Both the position numbers and the translations under genes were made by a program. 57,094 nucleotides of DNA from an uncultured Pelagibacteraceae bacterium (GTDB taxonomy: Bacteria; Pseudomonadota; Alphaproteobacteria; Pelagibacterales; Pelagibacteraceae): assembly GCA_902563435.1 (NCBI GenBank), contig CACEXE010000008.1, forward strand, positions 1 through 57,094, written 5' to 3'. Position 1 is the first letter of the stretch. Every line of letters starts with the position of its first letter. The notes beneath the pieces were generated by a model. The model ran no database searches. It worked only from the letters and a program-made list of their open reading frames with translations, and had not been told where the DNA came from. This document shows, in pieces, positions 12,675 through 22,476 of the stretch.

Positions 12675-12702
12675 ATCATACATGCTCACGCTCAGATTGC
12701 AA
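12675..12702 (-). promoter_or_regulatory. Predicted promoter of leuA
   Basis: On the minus strand TTGCAA (12697-12702) is followed after 16 bp by TATGAT (12675-12680), a good match to a vegetative sigma promoter. The predicted start of transcription is about 12668, leaving roughly 15 nt before the leuA ATG at 12653. A short AAAAT/ATTTT inverted repeat upstream could weakly end the ilv transcript, but it is not a convincing terminator. Confidence 0.55.
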
Positions 12703-12743
12703 AATAAAATGGCTATTTTAGAACAAATAAAACAATAATTTAT

Positions 12744-13779
<1,036 letters not shown>

Positions 13780-13790
13780 TAATTTTTAAT

Positions 13791-14339
13791 TTATTTAAAT
13801 ATTTCTGATCCTCTTGTCATAGCAACTGCACCTGTTCTTGAAACACTCACTAAACCAAATTTTTTTAAATTTTTTGACATAATATCTATTTCTCTTCTTA
13901 AAGCTGTAATTTGTATAACATTTGACTTATTTGTTTTATCTAATATTACTGGGTTAAAATTTTTACAAGCTTCAAAAGCTTTATTTAATTTACCATTGTT
14001 TGCAACAAACTTAAACAATGCCATTTCTTTAAAAATAACATTTTTATCTTCTCTCTTAAAATCTGCTACTTTATGAACTGGAACTAATTTTTTTAATTGA
14101 AGTTTAATCTGATCTACTACTTGTGGTGTACCGGTAGTTACAATTGTTATTCTTGAAATATTTTGCTTCTGATCGACCTCAGCAACTGCAAGGGACTCGA
14201 TATTGTAGCCTCTTCCAGAAAATAAACCAACTACACGAGCTAAAACTCCAGCCTCATTATCTACCCATACAACTATAATATGAGTATCAGGCTTCTGTTT
14301 TTTTCCAGCAAAACTATATGCTGATTTTGAGCTAGCCAT
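13791..14339 (-). CDS. ilvH: Acetolactate synthase small (regulatory) subunit
   Basis: The 182-residue protein has an N-terminal ACT domain (about residues 20-93, containing VDNEAGVLARVVGLFSGRGYNIESL) and the ALS small-subunit C-terminal domain. It binds the catalytic subunit IlvB, raises its activity and confers valine feedback inhibition. A short N-terminal tail (about 18 residues) precedes the ACT domain. Its start overlaps the stop codon of ilvB by one base (TAATG), consistent with coupled, stoichiometric translation. Confidence 0.97.
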   Translation of the reverse strand: MASSKSAYSFAGKKQKPDTHIIVVWVDNEAGVLARVVGLFSGRGYNIESLAVAEVDQKQNISRITIVTTGTPQVVDQIKLQLKKLVPVHKVADFKREDKNVIFKEMALFKFVANNGKLNKAFEACKNFNPVILDKTNKSNVIQITALRREIDIMSKNLKKFGLVSVSRTGAVAMTRGSEIFK

Positions 14340-16105
14340 TAAACCAGTGTTCTACCCTTTCCAGTAATCTTTTTTTCTTTTTGATCTTTAGGACCAAGTA
14401 ACATTTGATTATGAGGTTTTCCAGAAGGTATCATTGGAAAACAGTTTTCTTGTTTATCTACAAGGCAATCAAATATTACTGGTCGATCTGTATTTAACAT
14501 TTCAATAATCTTATCATCTAATTCTTCAGGTGTTTTTGCTCTTATGCCTACACAACCATAAGCCTCTGCCATTTTAACAAAATCTGGCAATGCAGCTGTA
14601 TAACTTTCTGAATAATTTTTATCGTGTAATAATTCCTGCCATTGTCTTACCATTCCCATGTATTCATTATTTAAAATAAATATTTTTATGGGTAAATTGT
14701 ATTGCACTGCAGTAGACATTTCTTGCATAGTCATTAAAACAGAGGCTTCTCCAGCAATATCAATAACTAATTTTTTAGGATGTGCAATCTGAACTCCAAC
14801 AGCTGCAGGTAAACCATATCCCATTGTACCAAGACCCCCTGAGGTCATCCATCTATTTGGTTTATTGAACTTATAGTGTTGAGCAGCCCACATTTGATGT
14901 TGGCCTACTTCAGTTGTTATATAGGTATCTTTATCTTTGGTAAGTTCATACAATCTTTCAATCGCATATTGGGGTTTAATAGTTTCTTCACTACCAATGT
15001 AGTCTAATGATCTTTTAGATCTCCATTTCTGAATTTGTTCCCACCAATTAGATATTTGAGATTTATTTGACTTATAAAAATTTTTTTTTGATTTTTTAAA
15101 AGTTTTTAATGTTGTTGTTAAAACCGATTTAATATCTCCTACAATTGCTAGATCTACTTTTACATTTTTATTTATAGATGATGGATCTATATCAATATGA
15201 ACTTTTTTAGATTTGGGAGAGAACTCATCAATTTTGCCAGTAATTCTATCGTCAAATCTTGCGCCAACGTTTATCATTAAGTCACAACTATACATCGCGT
15301 TGTTTGCTTCATAAGTACCATGCATACCTAACATTCCTAAAAATTGATTATCGTCAGCAGGGAAACAACCCAGACCCTGCAAAGTTGAGGTTATTGGAAA
15401 ACCTGTTGTATACACAAGTTCTCTTAAAAGCTCACTTGCTTTTGTTCCTGAATTTATTACTCCACCTCCAGTATAAAAAATTGGTTTTTTTGCTTTGCTA
15501 ATTAAATTAATTAATTCATCAATATTTTTTTGTGAATAGTTATCATGAGATTTGCCATTTAATTTTTTATTATTTTTAAAATTTTTGTATTTAGATTTTT
15601 GAAATTGAATATCTTTAGGTATATCGACTAAAACAGGTCCTGGTCTGCCTGTTGTTGCTACCTCAAAAGCTTTATGCATTATTTCAGCTAAGTCATTAAC
15701 ATCTTTGACTAACCAGTTATGTTTAGTACAAGGTCTAGTAATTCCAGTTGTGTCGCATTCTTGAAATGCATCGGTACCAATTAAATGTGTTGGAACTTGT
15801 CCTGTGATGCAAACTAATGGGACAGAGTCCATGTAAGCGTCTGTTAAGGCAGTAACAGCATTGGTGGCTCCAGGACCTGAAGTTACTAACAATACACCTG
15901 GTTTTCCAGTTGATCTTGCATAGCCTTCTGCGGCGTGCCCTGCGCCCTGTTCATGTCTTACTAAAATATGTTTTATTGAGTTAAAATTTTTTAATTCATC
16001 ATATATTGGAAGGACTGCTCCTCCCGGATAACCAAATATGTGACTAACATTTTGATCTTCCAAACATTTGAATACTATCTCAGCTCCTGAATAAAATTTT
16101 GGCAT
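14339..16105 (-). CDS. ilvB: Acetolactate synthase large (catalytic) subunit
   Basis: The 588-residue TPP enzyme shows the N-terminal catalytic glutamate region (RHEQGAGHAAEGYARSTG), a central FAD-binding domain and a C-terminal TPP domain with GEAS in IDIAGEASVLMTMQEM followed by FILNN. The Asp usual in the first TPP/metal motif is Glu here, which I believe occurs in other alphaproteobacterial enzymes. It makes 2-acetolactate from pyruvate or acetohydroxybutyrate from pyruvate plus 2-oxobutyrate. It is the first gene of ilvB-ilvH-ilvC. A promoter places transcription start essentially on its ATG (see 16113-16141), so the message is probably leaderless. Confidence 0.97.
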   Translation of the reverse strand: MPKFYSGAEIVFKCLEDQNVSHIFGYPGGAVLPIYDELKNFNSIKHILVRHEQGAGHAAEGYARSTGKPGVLLVTSGPGATNAVTALTDAYMDSVPLVCITGQVPTHLIGTDAFQECDTTGITRPCTKHNWLVKDVNDLAEIMHKAFEVATTGRPGPVLVDIPKDIQFQKSKYKNFKNNKKLNGKSHDNYSQKNIDELINLISKAKKPIFYTGGGVINSGTKASELLRELVYTTGFPITSTLQGLGCFPADDNQFLGMLGMHGTYEANNAMYSCDLMINVGARFDDRITGKIDEFSPKSKKVHIDIDPSSINKNVKVDLAIVGDIKSVLTTTLKTFKKSKKNFYKSNKSQISNWWEQIQKWRSKRSLDYIGSEETIKPQYAIERLYELTKDKDTYITTEVGQHQMWAAQHYKFNKPNRWMTSGGLGTMGYGLPAAVGVQIAHPKKLVIDIAGEASVLMTMQEMSTAVQYNLPIKIFILNNEYMGMVRQWQELLHDKNYSESYTAALPDFVKMAEAYGCVGIRAKTPEELDDKIIEMLNTDRPVIFDCLVDKQENCFPMIPSGKPHNQMLLGPKDQKEKKITGKGRTLV

Positions 16106-16112
16106 TCAGCCA

Positions 16113-16141
16113 ATCTAGCTGAAGTTGTACTGATTGGTCAA
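16113..16141 (-). promoter_or_regulatory. Predicted promoter of ilvBHC giving a leaderless transcript
   Basis: On the minus strand TTGACC (16136-16141), a 17-bp spacer and CTAGAT (16113-16118) form a near-consensus promoter. Only 7 bp (16106-16112) separate the -10 from the ATG at 16105, so normal initiation falls at or within a base or two of the start codon. Confidence 0.6.
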
Positions 16142-16157
16142 GTTATTGTGAGGATTT

Positions 16158-17066
16158 TTATAATTTTTTTATAAATTTTGAAAGAGCCTCAGCATCAAAT
16201 TTTTGCCAATCTCTCATTTGACCTCTAGACCAAGTTCTCTGTCTTTTAGCGTATTGTCTGGTTTTTATAACAATATTTAGTTTTAAATCTTGCATAGAAG
16301 TTTTTTTATCAATAAATTCTTTAATCTCTCTTATTCCTATAACTTTGAAGATGTTATTATCACTCCTCAAATTAAGCTTTAAAAGATCCTTAACTTCTTG
16401 AATAGCTCCATTTTTCATCATTTGATCTACTCTTTTAGAAATTTTACTGATTAGTTCATCTCTAGGATAATCAATATTAATCTTAATAAATTGATCATTT
16501 CGAAAAGATGGTTTTGTTTTCTTATACCATTCAAAAATTGATTTCTTTGTAAATGAAATAACTTCATAAGCTCTGATAGATCTTTGAAGATCAGTAGGAT
16601 CAATCTTATTTTTTACTAATGAATCATTTTTTAAAAGTTTTGAATAAAATTTTTTTTGACCTAAACTAATTTGCATTCGTCTTATTTTATTACGAAAAGA
16701 AATTGGTATATTTGGAATTTTAACCAAGCCATCAGTCAGCGCTTTGAAATAAAGACCAGTCCCACCAACTAAAACTGGTATTTTATTTTTATCTCTAATT
16801 TTTTTTATATTTTTTTTTGCTAATTTTAACCATTCGCCAGATGAAAAATCTTTTTTAACAGTTCTAAAACCATATAAATGATGTTCTATTTTTTTTAAAT
16901 CAATTTCCGAAGGTCGAGCAGTCAATATCTTCAATTCTTTATAAACCTGCATACTATCTGCATTTATAATTTCCCCATTTATTTTTTTAGCAATTTTTAA
17001 TGCAAGTTTAGATTTGCCTGATGCTGTAGGACCTGAAATTAATATTATTTTGGACTTAAGGTCCAT
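16158..17066 (-). CDS. miaA: tRNA dimethylallyltransferase
   Basis: The 302-residue protein starts with a P-loop GPTASGKS (residues 12-19), has NADSMQVYKEL and VGGTGLYFKAL motifs and the C-terminal RQYAKRQRTW signature of MiaA. It transfers dimethylallyl from DMAPP to A37 of tRNAs reading UNN codons, which stabilises codon-anticodon pairing; the DMAPP comes from the same isoprenoid pathway as dxs and ispA in this window. It follows degP by 4 bp on the same strand, so it is last in the hflK-hflC-DUF2065-degP series. Confidence 0.97.
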   Translation of the reverse strand: MDLKSKIILISGPTASGKSKLALKIAKKINGEIINADSMQVYKELKILTARPSEIDLKKIEHHLYGFRTVKKDFSSGEWLKLAKKNIKKIRDKNKIPVLVGGTGLYFKALTDGLVKIPNIPISFRNKIRRMQISLGQKKFYSKLLKNDSLVKNKIDPTDLQRSIRAYEVISFTKKSIFEWYKKTKPSFRNDQFIKINIDYPRDELISKISKRVDQMMKNGAIQEVKDLLKLNLRSDNNIFKVIGIREIKEFIDKKTSMQDLKLNIVIKTRQYAKRQRTWSRGQMRDWQKFDAEALSKFIKKL

Positions 17067-17070
17067 TTGG

Positions 17071-18468
17071 TTATTTTAATTTAACACCAACATATGTTCT
17101 TTGATTTTGGTTATTATATATTGCAATCAGTAAGTTGTTTTCATCACTTCTTAATTTCAATTTTACCACATTATCAAGATCACCTATTGTATTAATTTTT
17201 TTTCTATTAGCCTCAACAATAACATTATTTACTTGGAGATAATTAATTGGACTATCTTTATCTATTTTTGTGATTACTACTCCACTTGTACTTTTTGGAA
17301 GGTTTCTAGCCTCAATATCATCTTTACTTAATAAACGAACATCGATTTTTAAACCTTCAATTCTTCTCACCTTTGGTTTTTCAATTACAGGTTTTTGTGC
17401 TTTAAAGTCCTCGGATGTTTCTAATCTTCCAAGAACTATTTCTTTTGTAATTTCTCTTTTATTTCTCCAAACTTTAACAATTACTTTTTTTCCAACATCC
17501 GTTTCAGCAACAATTTTAGGTAGTTCTTTCATCTCATTAATTGGTTTTCCATCAAACTCTAAAATTATATCACCAGGTTTAATTCCTCCTTTATCTGATG
17601 GACTATTATCAGCAACACTAGCAACCAGAGCGCCTCTAGGTTTATCTAAGTTTTCTGTATCTGCTATTCCTTGATCTACTACTTGAATTCTAACACCAAG
17701 CCATCCTCTTTTTGTTTCTCCAAATTCTATTAATTGATCAATAACTTTTTGAGCACTATTAGATGGGATAGCAAATCCTATTCCAATTGATCCAGACTGT
17801 CCAAGTATAGCTGTATTTATTCCAATGACATCTCCATTCATATTAAATAACGGTCCACCTGAATTTCCTTGATTTATTGAAGCGTCAGTTTGAATATAAT
17901 CTTCATATCTTGAAAGTCCTATGCTTCTATTTCTAGCAGAAATTATTCCTGCTGTTACTGTGCCTCCAAGGCCAAATGGATTACCTATTGCAATAACCCA
18001 ATCTCCTATTCTGGCTTTATCTGAGTTGCCAAATTTTACCGGCTTAAATTTTTCGTCAGAATCTATTTTTAATACTGCGATATCCATACCTGCATCAGCA
18101 CCAAGAACCTCGGCTTTATAATCTTGATCTCCATTTACTCTGACAAATATATCTGATGCTCCTTGAATAACATGATTATTTGTTATTACAATTCCATCTT
18201 CATTAATTATAAAGCCTGATCCTAATGCACTTGTTTGTCTTTGTTGAGGAGAACCAAACATATCCTCGAATGGTGAACCTGGTGGAAATTCAAATGGCAA
18301 AGGATTTGATCTAGTCGTAACAGTAGTGGTAGTTGAAATATTTACAACTGATGGCATTAATCTTTCTGCTAAATCTGCAAATGATGATGGAATTTCCTGA
18401 GCTTTGGAAATTGAAAAATAACTTATTGAAATTATTAATATTGATAAAATTTTGTAAATATTTTTCAT
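17071..18468 (-). CDS. degP: Periplasmic serine protease, Do/DegP family
   Basis: The preferred start is the ATG at 18468, which overlaps the upstream stop as ATGA; an in-frame TTG at 18483 is a poorer choice. This gives 465 residues with a signal peptide (about 1-23, cleaved after SKA), a trypsin-like domain with catalytic triad His99, Asp129 and Ser203 (TNNHV, DAGMDIAVL, GNSGGP), and two PDZ domains. DegP-type enzymes degrade or refold misfolded envelope proteins. Location after hflKC and the DUF2065 gene is the conserved alphaproteobacterial arrangement, and pairs cytoplasmic-membrane and periplasmic quality control. DegQ or MucD are equally acceptable family labels. Confidence 0.95.
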   Translation of the reverse strand: MKNIYKILSILIISISYFSISKAQEIPSSFADLAERLMPSVVNISTTTTVTTRSNPLPFEFPPGSPFEDMFGSPQQRQTSALGSGFIINEDGIVITNNHVIQGASDIFVRVNGDQDYKAEVLGADAGMDIAVLKIDSDEKFKPVKFGNSDKARIGDWVIAIGNPFGLGGTVTAGIISARNRSIGLSRYEDYIQTDASINQGNSGGPLFNMNGDVIGINTAILGQSGSIGIGFAIPSNSAQKVIDQLIEFGETKRGWLGVRIQVVDQGIADTENLDKPRGALVASVADNSPSDKGGIKPGDIILEFDGKPINEMKELPKIVAETDVGKKVIVKVWRNKREITKEIVLGRLETSEDFKAQKPVIEKPKVRRIEGLKIDVRLLSKDDIEARNLPKSTSGVVITKIDKDSPINYLQVNNVIVEANRKKINTIGDLDNVVKLKLRSDENNLLIAIYNNQNQRTYVGVKLK

Positions 18469-18650
18469 GACTTTGAATACCAAATAATTATAAATCCTAT
18501 AATTGCAAATACCAATCCACCTGCTCTCAATTGTTTATCAGCCACAGCATCAAGTTTTTTTAACATATTTTTCATTTTTGATGGAAATAAGGCATATAAA
18601 ACACCTTCAATAAATAAGAAAAGACCAAATGCTATGATCAATTCTTTCAT
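18465..18650 (-). CDS. DUF2065 (YjeT-like) small membrane protein
   Basis: A 61-residue protein with two hydrophobic segments (about 1-20 and 44-58) separated by a basic stretch, beginning MKELIIAFGLFLFIEGVLYA. This matches the DUF2065/YjeT family, which occurs next to hflC in many proteobacteria. Its molecular role is unknown. It lies 14 bp after hflC and its TGA overlaps the degP ATG, so it belongs to the hflKC-degP operon. An accessory part in HflKC-FtsH or DegP quality control is a guess from context. Confidence 0.85.
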   Translation of the reverse strand: MKELIIAFGLFLFIEGVLYALFPSKMKNMLKKLDAVADKQLRAGGLVFAIIGFIIIWYSKS

Positions 18651-18664
18651 GTTAACTAAAATTA

Positions 18665-19525
18665 TTATTTTTCTTTATTTCCAAAAAACTTAAAAAATTC
18701 ACTATCAGGAGATAATATCATTGATGTTTCTCCACCAATTAAAGCATTTTGGTAGGCTTGCATTGCTCTGTAAAAACCAAAAAATTCAGGGTCTTGTCCA
18801 AATGCATCAGCAAAAATTTTATTTTTTTGGCCATCGCCTTCCCCTTTCATAATTTCTGATTTTTTTTGAGCGTCAGCAAGAATAACTGTAACTTCCTTGT
18901 CTGCTGTGGATGTTATAGTAACTGCCATCTCAGCACCTTTTGCTCTAAATTCTTTAGCTTCTCTCTCCCTCTCAGTTTGCATTCTTCTAAAGATTGCATC
19001 ACTATTTGCTTGGGGTAAATCAGCTCTTTTGATTCTTACGTCAACTATCTTAATACCAAAATTTTCAGCTTCATTATTAACACCTTGTTGAATTAAAGCC
19101 ATTTGTTTTGATCTATCTTCAGATAATAATGTTTGTAGTTTTTGTTGACCTAATACATTTCTTATTCTCGAATTAATAATCGTTGCTAATCTTGATCTCG
19201 CAACTCTCTCATTTCCTACAGATATATAAAATTTTAATGGATCAATTATTTGAAATCTTGCAAATGCATCAACTATTAGACGTTTTTGATCAGATGCAAT
19301 AACCTCTTCAGGTGGAGTATCTAAATTTAACACTCTTTTATCTAAAAACACTACGTTTTGAATAAAAGGTAACTTAAAGTTTAAACCTGGCTTTAAAATA
19401 ATTCTTTTAGGATCACCAAATTGTAGAACTATAGCTTGGTTTACTTCTTTAACTATAAATATTGAAAAGAATAGAGTTGCTCCTATTAAAATGATTATCG
19501 GTAATATAAATTTTCCAGCTTTCAT
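18665..19525 (-). CDS. hflC: HflC, SPFH-domain protease modulator
   Basis: The 286-residue protein has one N-terminal membrane segment (about 7-25) and an SPFH/band-7 domain with the characteristic VLQFGDPKRIILKPGLNFKLPF block, then an Ala/Glu/Lys-rich helix. With HflK it builds the large membrane cage around FtsH (also encoded in this window) and modulates its proteolysis. It overlaps the hflK stop by one base (TAATG). The length is close to that of E. coli HflC minus part of the tail. Confidence 0.95.
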   Translation of the reverse strand: MKAGKFILPIIILIGATLFFSIFIVKEVNQAIVLQFGDPKRIILKPGLNFKLPFIQNVVFLDKRVLNLDTPPEEVIASDQKRLIVDAFARFQIIDPLKFYISVGNERVARSRLATIINSRIRNVLGQQKLQTLLSEDRSKQMALIQQGVNNEAENFGIKIVDVRIKRADLPQANSDAIFRRMQTEREREAKEFRAKGAEMAVTITSTADKEVTVILADAQKKSEIMKGEGDGQKNKIFADAFGQDPEFFGFYRAMQAYQNALIGGETSMILSPDSEFFKFFGNKEK

Positions 19526-20625
19526 TAGTTTGTCCCTGATTTTAGCTCTTGTAAAGGAAGATATGGAACAACTCCAGATCCTGAGTCTTTATCAATTATA
19601 ATTTTATTAATATCAGCAAGAACCTGCTCCATTGTCTCCAAATACATTCTTTCCTGCGTAACTTCTTTTGCTTTAGCGTACTCAGTGTAAATTGATAAAA
19701 ATCTACTAGCTTCACCTTCCGCCTTTGCAACAACTTCTTTTTTATAAGCTTCAGCAGCTTGTAAAATTTTTGCAGCTTCTCCACGAGCTCTTGGTATTAC
19801 ATCATTTGCATAAGCCTCTGCTTCGTTTTTCGATCTTTCCATATCAGCTCTTGCAGCTTGTACATCTCTAAATGCATCTATTACTTGATCTGGTGGGTCA
19901 GCTTTTTGCGTTTGGACTTGTGTAATTTGTACTCCACTCTCATATTCATCAAGTATACCCTGAATAATGTCTTGTGTATCTCTCTCAATTACCGCTCTTC
20001 CTTCTGTCAAAATTGGTTGAATATTTGATCTCGCAATTACTTCTCTCATTGCAGTTTCTGCTGCAGCTTTAACTGTACCCTCTGGATCTTGGATTTTAAA
20101 AAGAAAATTACCAGCATCTTTTATTACCCAAAATACTGAAAAATCTATGTTAACTATATTCTCATCACCAGTTAGCATCAAGCTTTCTTCTGGAACATCA
20201 GCAACACCACCACCTTGACCAAATCCACTATCTCTTTCTGATCTAAAACCGATGTCCATTCTGTTTACTTTTGTAACTTTAGGAGTTAACACACTCTCAA
20301 TTGGGAATGGAAAATGATAATTTAATCCAGGTTGAGTTGTATTTACAAACTTTCCAAATCTTAAAACCACACCCTGTTCATCAGGTAAAACTCTATACAA
20401 ACCGCTCAATGCCCAAATTACAGCTAAGATGATCAAGCCAAGTATAATTGGTTTTTTACCACCTTTACCACTTCCAGTAAATTTATTTATAGTATCCTGT
20501 AATTTTCTTATTGCCTCATCTAAATTAGGAGGTGTTGGGCCTCTTCTGAAACCTCCACCATTTCCACTTCCTCCACCACTTCCTGGAGGGCTTCCCCATG
20601 GGCTTTGATTTTTGTAAATTGTCAT
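19525..20625 (-). CDS. hflK: HflK, SPFH-domain protease modulator
   Basis: The 366-residue protein has a Gly/Pro/Asn-rich N-terminal cytoplasmic segment (NQSPWGSPPGSGGGSGNGG), one membrane segment (about 60-77), an SPFH domain and a long Ala-rich helix (about 245-300). It pairs with HflC to enclose FtsH in the inner membrane. It opens the hflK-hflC-DUF2065-degP-miaA series and is divergent from mrp, with only 53 bp between the two start codons, so regulation is packed into that gap. Confidence 0.96.
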   Translation of the reverse strand: MTIYKNQSPWGSPPGSGGGSGNGGGFRRGPTPPNLDEAIRKLQDTINKFTGSGKGGKKPIILGLIILAVIWALSGLYRVLPDEQGVVLRFGKFVNTTQPGLNYHFPFPIESVLTPKVTKVNRMDIGFRSERDSGFGQGGGVADVPEESLMLTGDENIVNIDFSVFWVIKDAGNFLFKIQDPEGTVKAAAETAMREVIARSNIQPILTEGRAVIERDTQDIIQGILDEYESGVQITQVQTQKADPPDQVIDAFRDVQAARADMERSKNEAEAYANDVIPRARGEAAKILQAAEAYKKEVVAKAEGEASRFLSIYTEYAKAKEVTQERMYLETMEQVLADINKIIIDKDSGSGVVPYLPLQELKSGTN

Positions 20626-20641
20626 TATGACATTCTATATA
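20612..20641. promoter_or_regulatory. Candidate overlapping divergent promoters of hflK and mrp
   Basis: The self-complementary hexamer TATATA (20636-20641) can act as -10 in both directions. To the right it has TTGTAA (20612-20617) 18 bp upstream for mrp. To the left, on the minus strand, TTGTTT lies 16 bp upstream for hflK. Both matches are moderate, and AT-rich DNA produces such matches by chance. Confidence 0.35.
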
Positions 20642-20678
20642 GTGTCTTTGTGAGCAAAAACAAGGTAAGTGTATTTTT

Positions 20679-21503
20679 ATGAATGATAAAAAGGTAGGTC
20701 TTAGTGACACAATGAAGGCAAAAACTGAGCCAAAAACCTTCAAAAGAAACCCAATTCCAGGCACTAAATTTACAATTGCAATATCTAGTGCAAAAGGTGG
20801 AGTTGGTAAATCTACTTTTGCTACAAATTTAGCTCTAGCCTTAAAAAAAGTTGGATGCAAAGTAGGAATTTTAGATGCTGATATTTACGGACCATCTTTA
20901 CCAAAACTTTTTTCTATAAATGAAAAGCCAGGTAGTGACGGTCAAACTTTAAAACCAATTATAAAGTATGAAATTCAATGTATGTCTATCGGTTTTTTAA
21001 CAGATGAGCAAACGCCAATGATCTGGAGAGGGCCAATGGTTACTAGTGCTATTAAAACCTTTACTCAAAAAGTTGGTTGGAAAGATTTAGATTTCATTAT
21101 TGTTGATATGCCTCCAGGTACTGGTGATACACAACTAACTTTTGCACAAGAGATTAGTATAGATGGTGCAATCATAGTATCAACTCCTCAGGAAATAGCT
21201 CTTCAAGATGTAAAAAGAGGAATTAGAATGTTTGAAAAATTAAAAGTAAATATTATTGGATTAATTGATAATATGAGTCACTTTATTGGAGATGATGGAA
21301 AAAAATATGCAATTTTCGGAGAGAATGGTGTTGAGAGAACAGCACAAGAATTTGACAAAAAATTTTTAGGACAAATTCCAATAAATTCTGATGTTGGAAA
21401 ATATGGAGATATGGGAATTCCTATTGTTGAAAAAGATCCAGATCATGAAATTGCAAAAATTTATTTAAAATTTGCTGACGAAATCAAACAGTCTTATCTT
21501 TAA
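20679..21503 (+). CDS. mrp: Mrp/ApbC/NBP35-type Fe-S cluster carrier ATPase
   Basis: The 274-residue ParA/MinD-like ATPase has the deviant P-loop KGGVGKST at about residues 39-46 and the switch region DMPPGTGDTQLT typical of Mrp/ApbC. These proteins bind and transfer [4Fe-4S] clusters to client apoproteins. The N-terminal DUF59 domain of many Mrp proteins is absent, and I do not see the usual C-terminal CxxC pair in the visible sequence, so the cluster-binding mode may differ. Clients encoded nearby include NadA and the ferredoxin oxidoreductase. The 3' end would overlap the frame-restored thyX by 20 bp. Confidence 0.9.
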   Translation: MNDKKVGLSDTMKAKTEPKTFKRNPIPGTKFTIAISSAKGGVGKSTFATNLALALKKVGCKVGILDADIYGPSLPKLFSINEKPGSDGQTLKPIIKYEIQCMSIGFLTDEQTPMIWRGPMVTSAIKTFTQKVGWKDLDFIIVDMPPGTGDTQLTFAQEISIDGAIIVSTPQEIALQDVKRGIRMFEKLKVNIIGLIDNMSHFIGDDGKKYAIFGENGVERTAQEFDKKFLGQIPINSDVGKYGDMGIPIVEKDPDHEIAKIYLKFADEIKQSYL

Positions 21504-21571
21504 TCTCGAAAGCTTCCATTAGTTCATTCCACTCTCTTTTTGAAAGACCAGATTGTTCTAAATTTATTTCT

Positions 21572-22432
21572 TCACCTTTCAATAATTTTTTGAATAATTA
21601 TTTTTCCTTTAGCAGATACTTCAGTGCCCCCTACTCTATAATCCATAAATGCATCATATGTAATTGGAACCCATCTCTTTAATGTATCTAACATTATGTC
21701 TGCATATATTCTAATCTCAAATTGAGCGTGATGATCAGCTCGCAATCTTAAAAAATTCATTAGATTTAATAAGTCAGTTTTCCAATACCACTGGGTATAA
21801 GTGTTTAAAGTTAAATTCATTCTAGCTAATTCCCTAGCTAATCCTTTTTTATTTTCGTCAATTGTTGATCCATCAAATCTTTGATTAAGCATAGTTTCAT
21901 AATTATCATATGTTCTTTCAGCGTCATTTTTTAAAAGTTGTAAAACTTCTATTGCTTGTTTTCCTTCAAGCACATCACCCCTACCTTGTCTGTTTGCTAT
22001 TGATTGAGCTGCTAAATTTTGTGGATCAGGTAAATAAAATTCTTTATCTAAAATTGAATATCTTGCTGAGTATTCGTTAACATTGGCTGTACGATGTCTA
22101 ATCCATTGTCTTGCAATAAATATTGGAAGTTTTACATGGTATTTAATTTCACACATTTCGAATGGAGTGCTATGCCAATGACGCATTAAATACTTTATCA
22201 ATCCACTATCTGTTGAAACTTTTTTAGTTCCTTTTCCATAAGAAACTCTAGCTGACTGAACAATAGAACTATCATCACCCATGTAATCAATGACTCTTAT
22301 AAACCCATGATCTAAAGCTGGGATAGCCTCATATAATACTTTTTCTAATTCAGGAGCAGTAACTCTCTTCGTCAAATTCCTTTGAGATTGTTGTTCTTTT
22401 ATATCTTTTATTTGCTCTTTAGTAAGTTTCAT
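21572..22432 (-). CDS. thyX: Flavin-dependent thymidylate synthase ThyX (C-terminus frameshifted)
   Basis: The ATG at 22432 (MKLTKEQ) is preferred; the longer version would need a TTG at 22456. The enzyme has the ThyX signature RHR followed by seven residues and Ser ([11 protein letters not shown], starting about residue 112) and converts dUMP to dTMP with FAD and methylene-THF. As written, the frame ends in IIIQKIIER at 21572. In the next frame the sequence continues with [21 protein letters not shown] and on to a stop at 21484. This reads as the normal family C-terminus and would be reached if the A6 run (T6 on plus, 21586-21591) had five bases. The restored protein would have about 315 residues. 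Confidence 0.93.
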   Translation of the reverse strand: MKLTKEQIKDIKEQQSQRNLTKRVTAPELEKVLYEAIPALDHGFIRVIDYMGDDSSIVQSARVSYGKGTKKVSTDSGLIKYLMRHWHSTPFEMCEIKYHVKLPIFIARQWIRHRTANVNEYSARYSILDKEFYLPDPQNLAAQSIANRQGRGDVLEGKQAIEVLQLLKNDAERTYDNYETMLNQRFDGSTIDENKKGLARELARMNLTLNTYTQWYWKTDLLNLMNFLRLRADHHAQFEIRIYADIMLDTLKRWVPITYDAFMDYRVGGTEVSAKGKIIIQKIIER

Positions 22433-22442
22433 GAATAAATTA

Positions 22443-22470
22443 TTGAATCTTCTCAAATTGGTTTTATATT
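22443..22470 (+). promoter_or_regulatory. Candidate promoter of the tmRNA gene
   Basis: TTGAAT (22443-22448), a 16-bp spacer and TATATT (22465-22470) point toward the tmRNA gene and predict transcription starting near 22477. It lies just upstream of the thyX ATG on the opposite strand, so the two genes would fire back to back. Confidence 0.45.
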
Positions 22471-22476
22471 AATAGT

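Noticed and set aside
14500-14900. Glu in place of Asp in the TPP/metal motif of IlvB as a possible defect
   Set aside because: I recall the same GEAS form in other alphaproteobacterial acetolactate synthases, and the rest of the protein is fully conserved, so loss of function is unlikely.
22433-22456. Eight-residue N-terminal extension of ThyX from a TTG
   Set aside because: The ATG at 22432 is a better start and leaves room for the tmRNA promoter.
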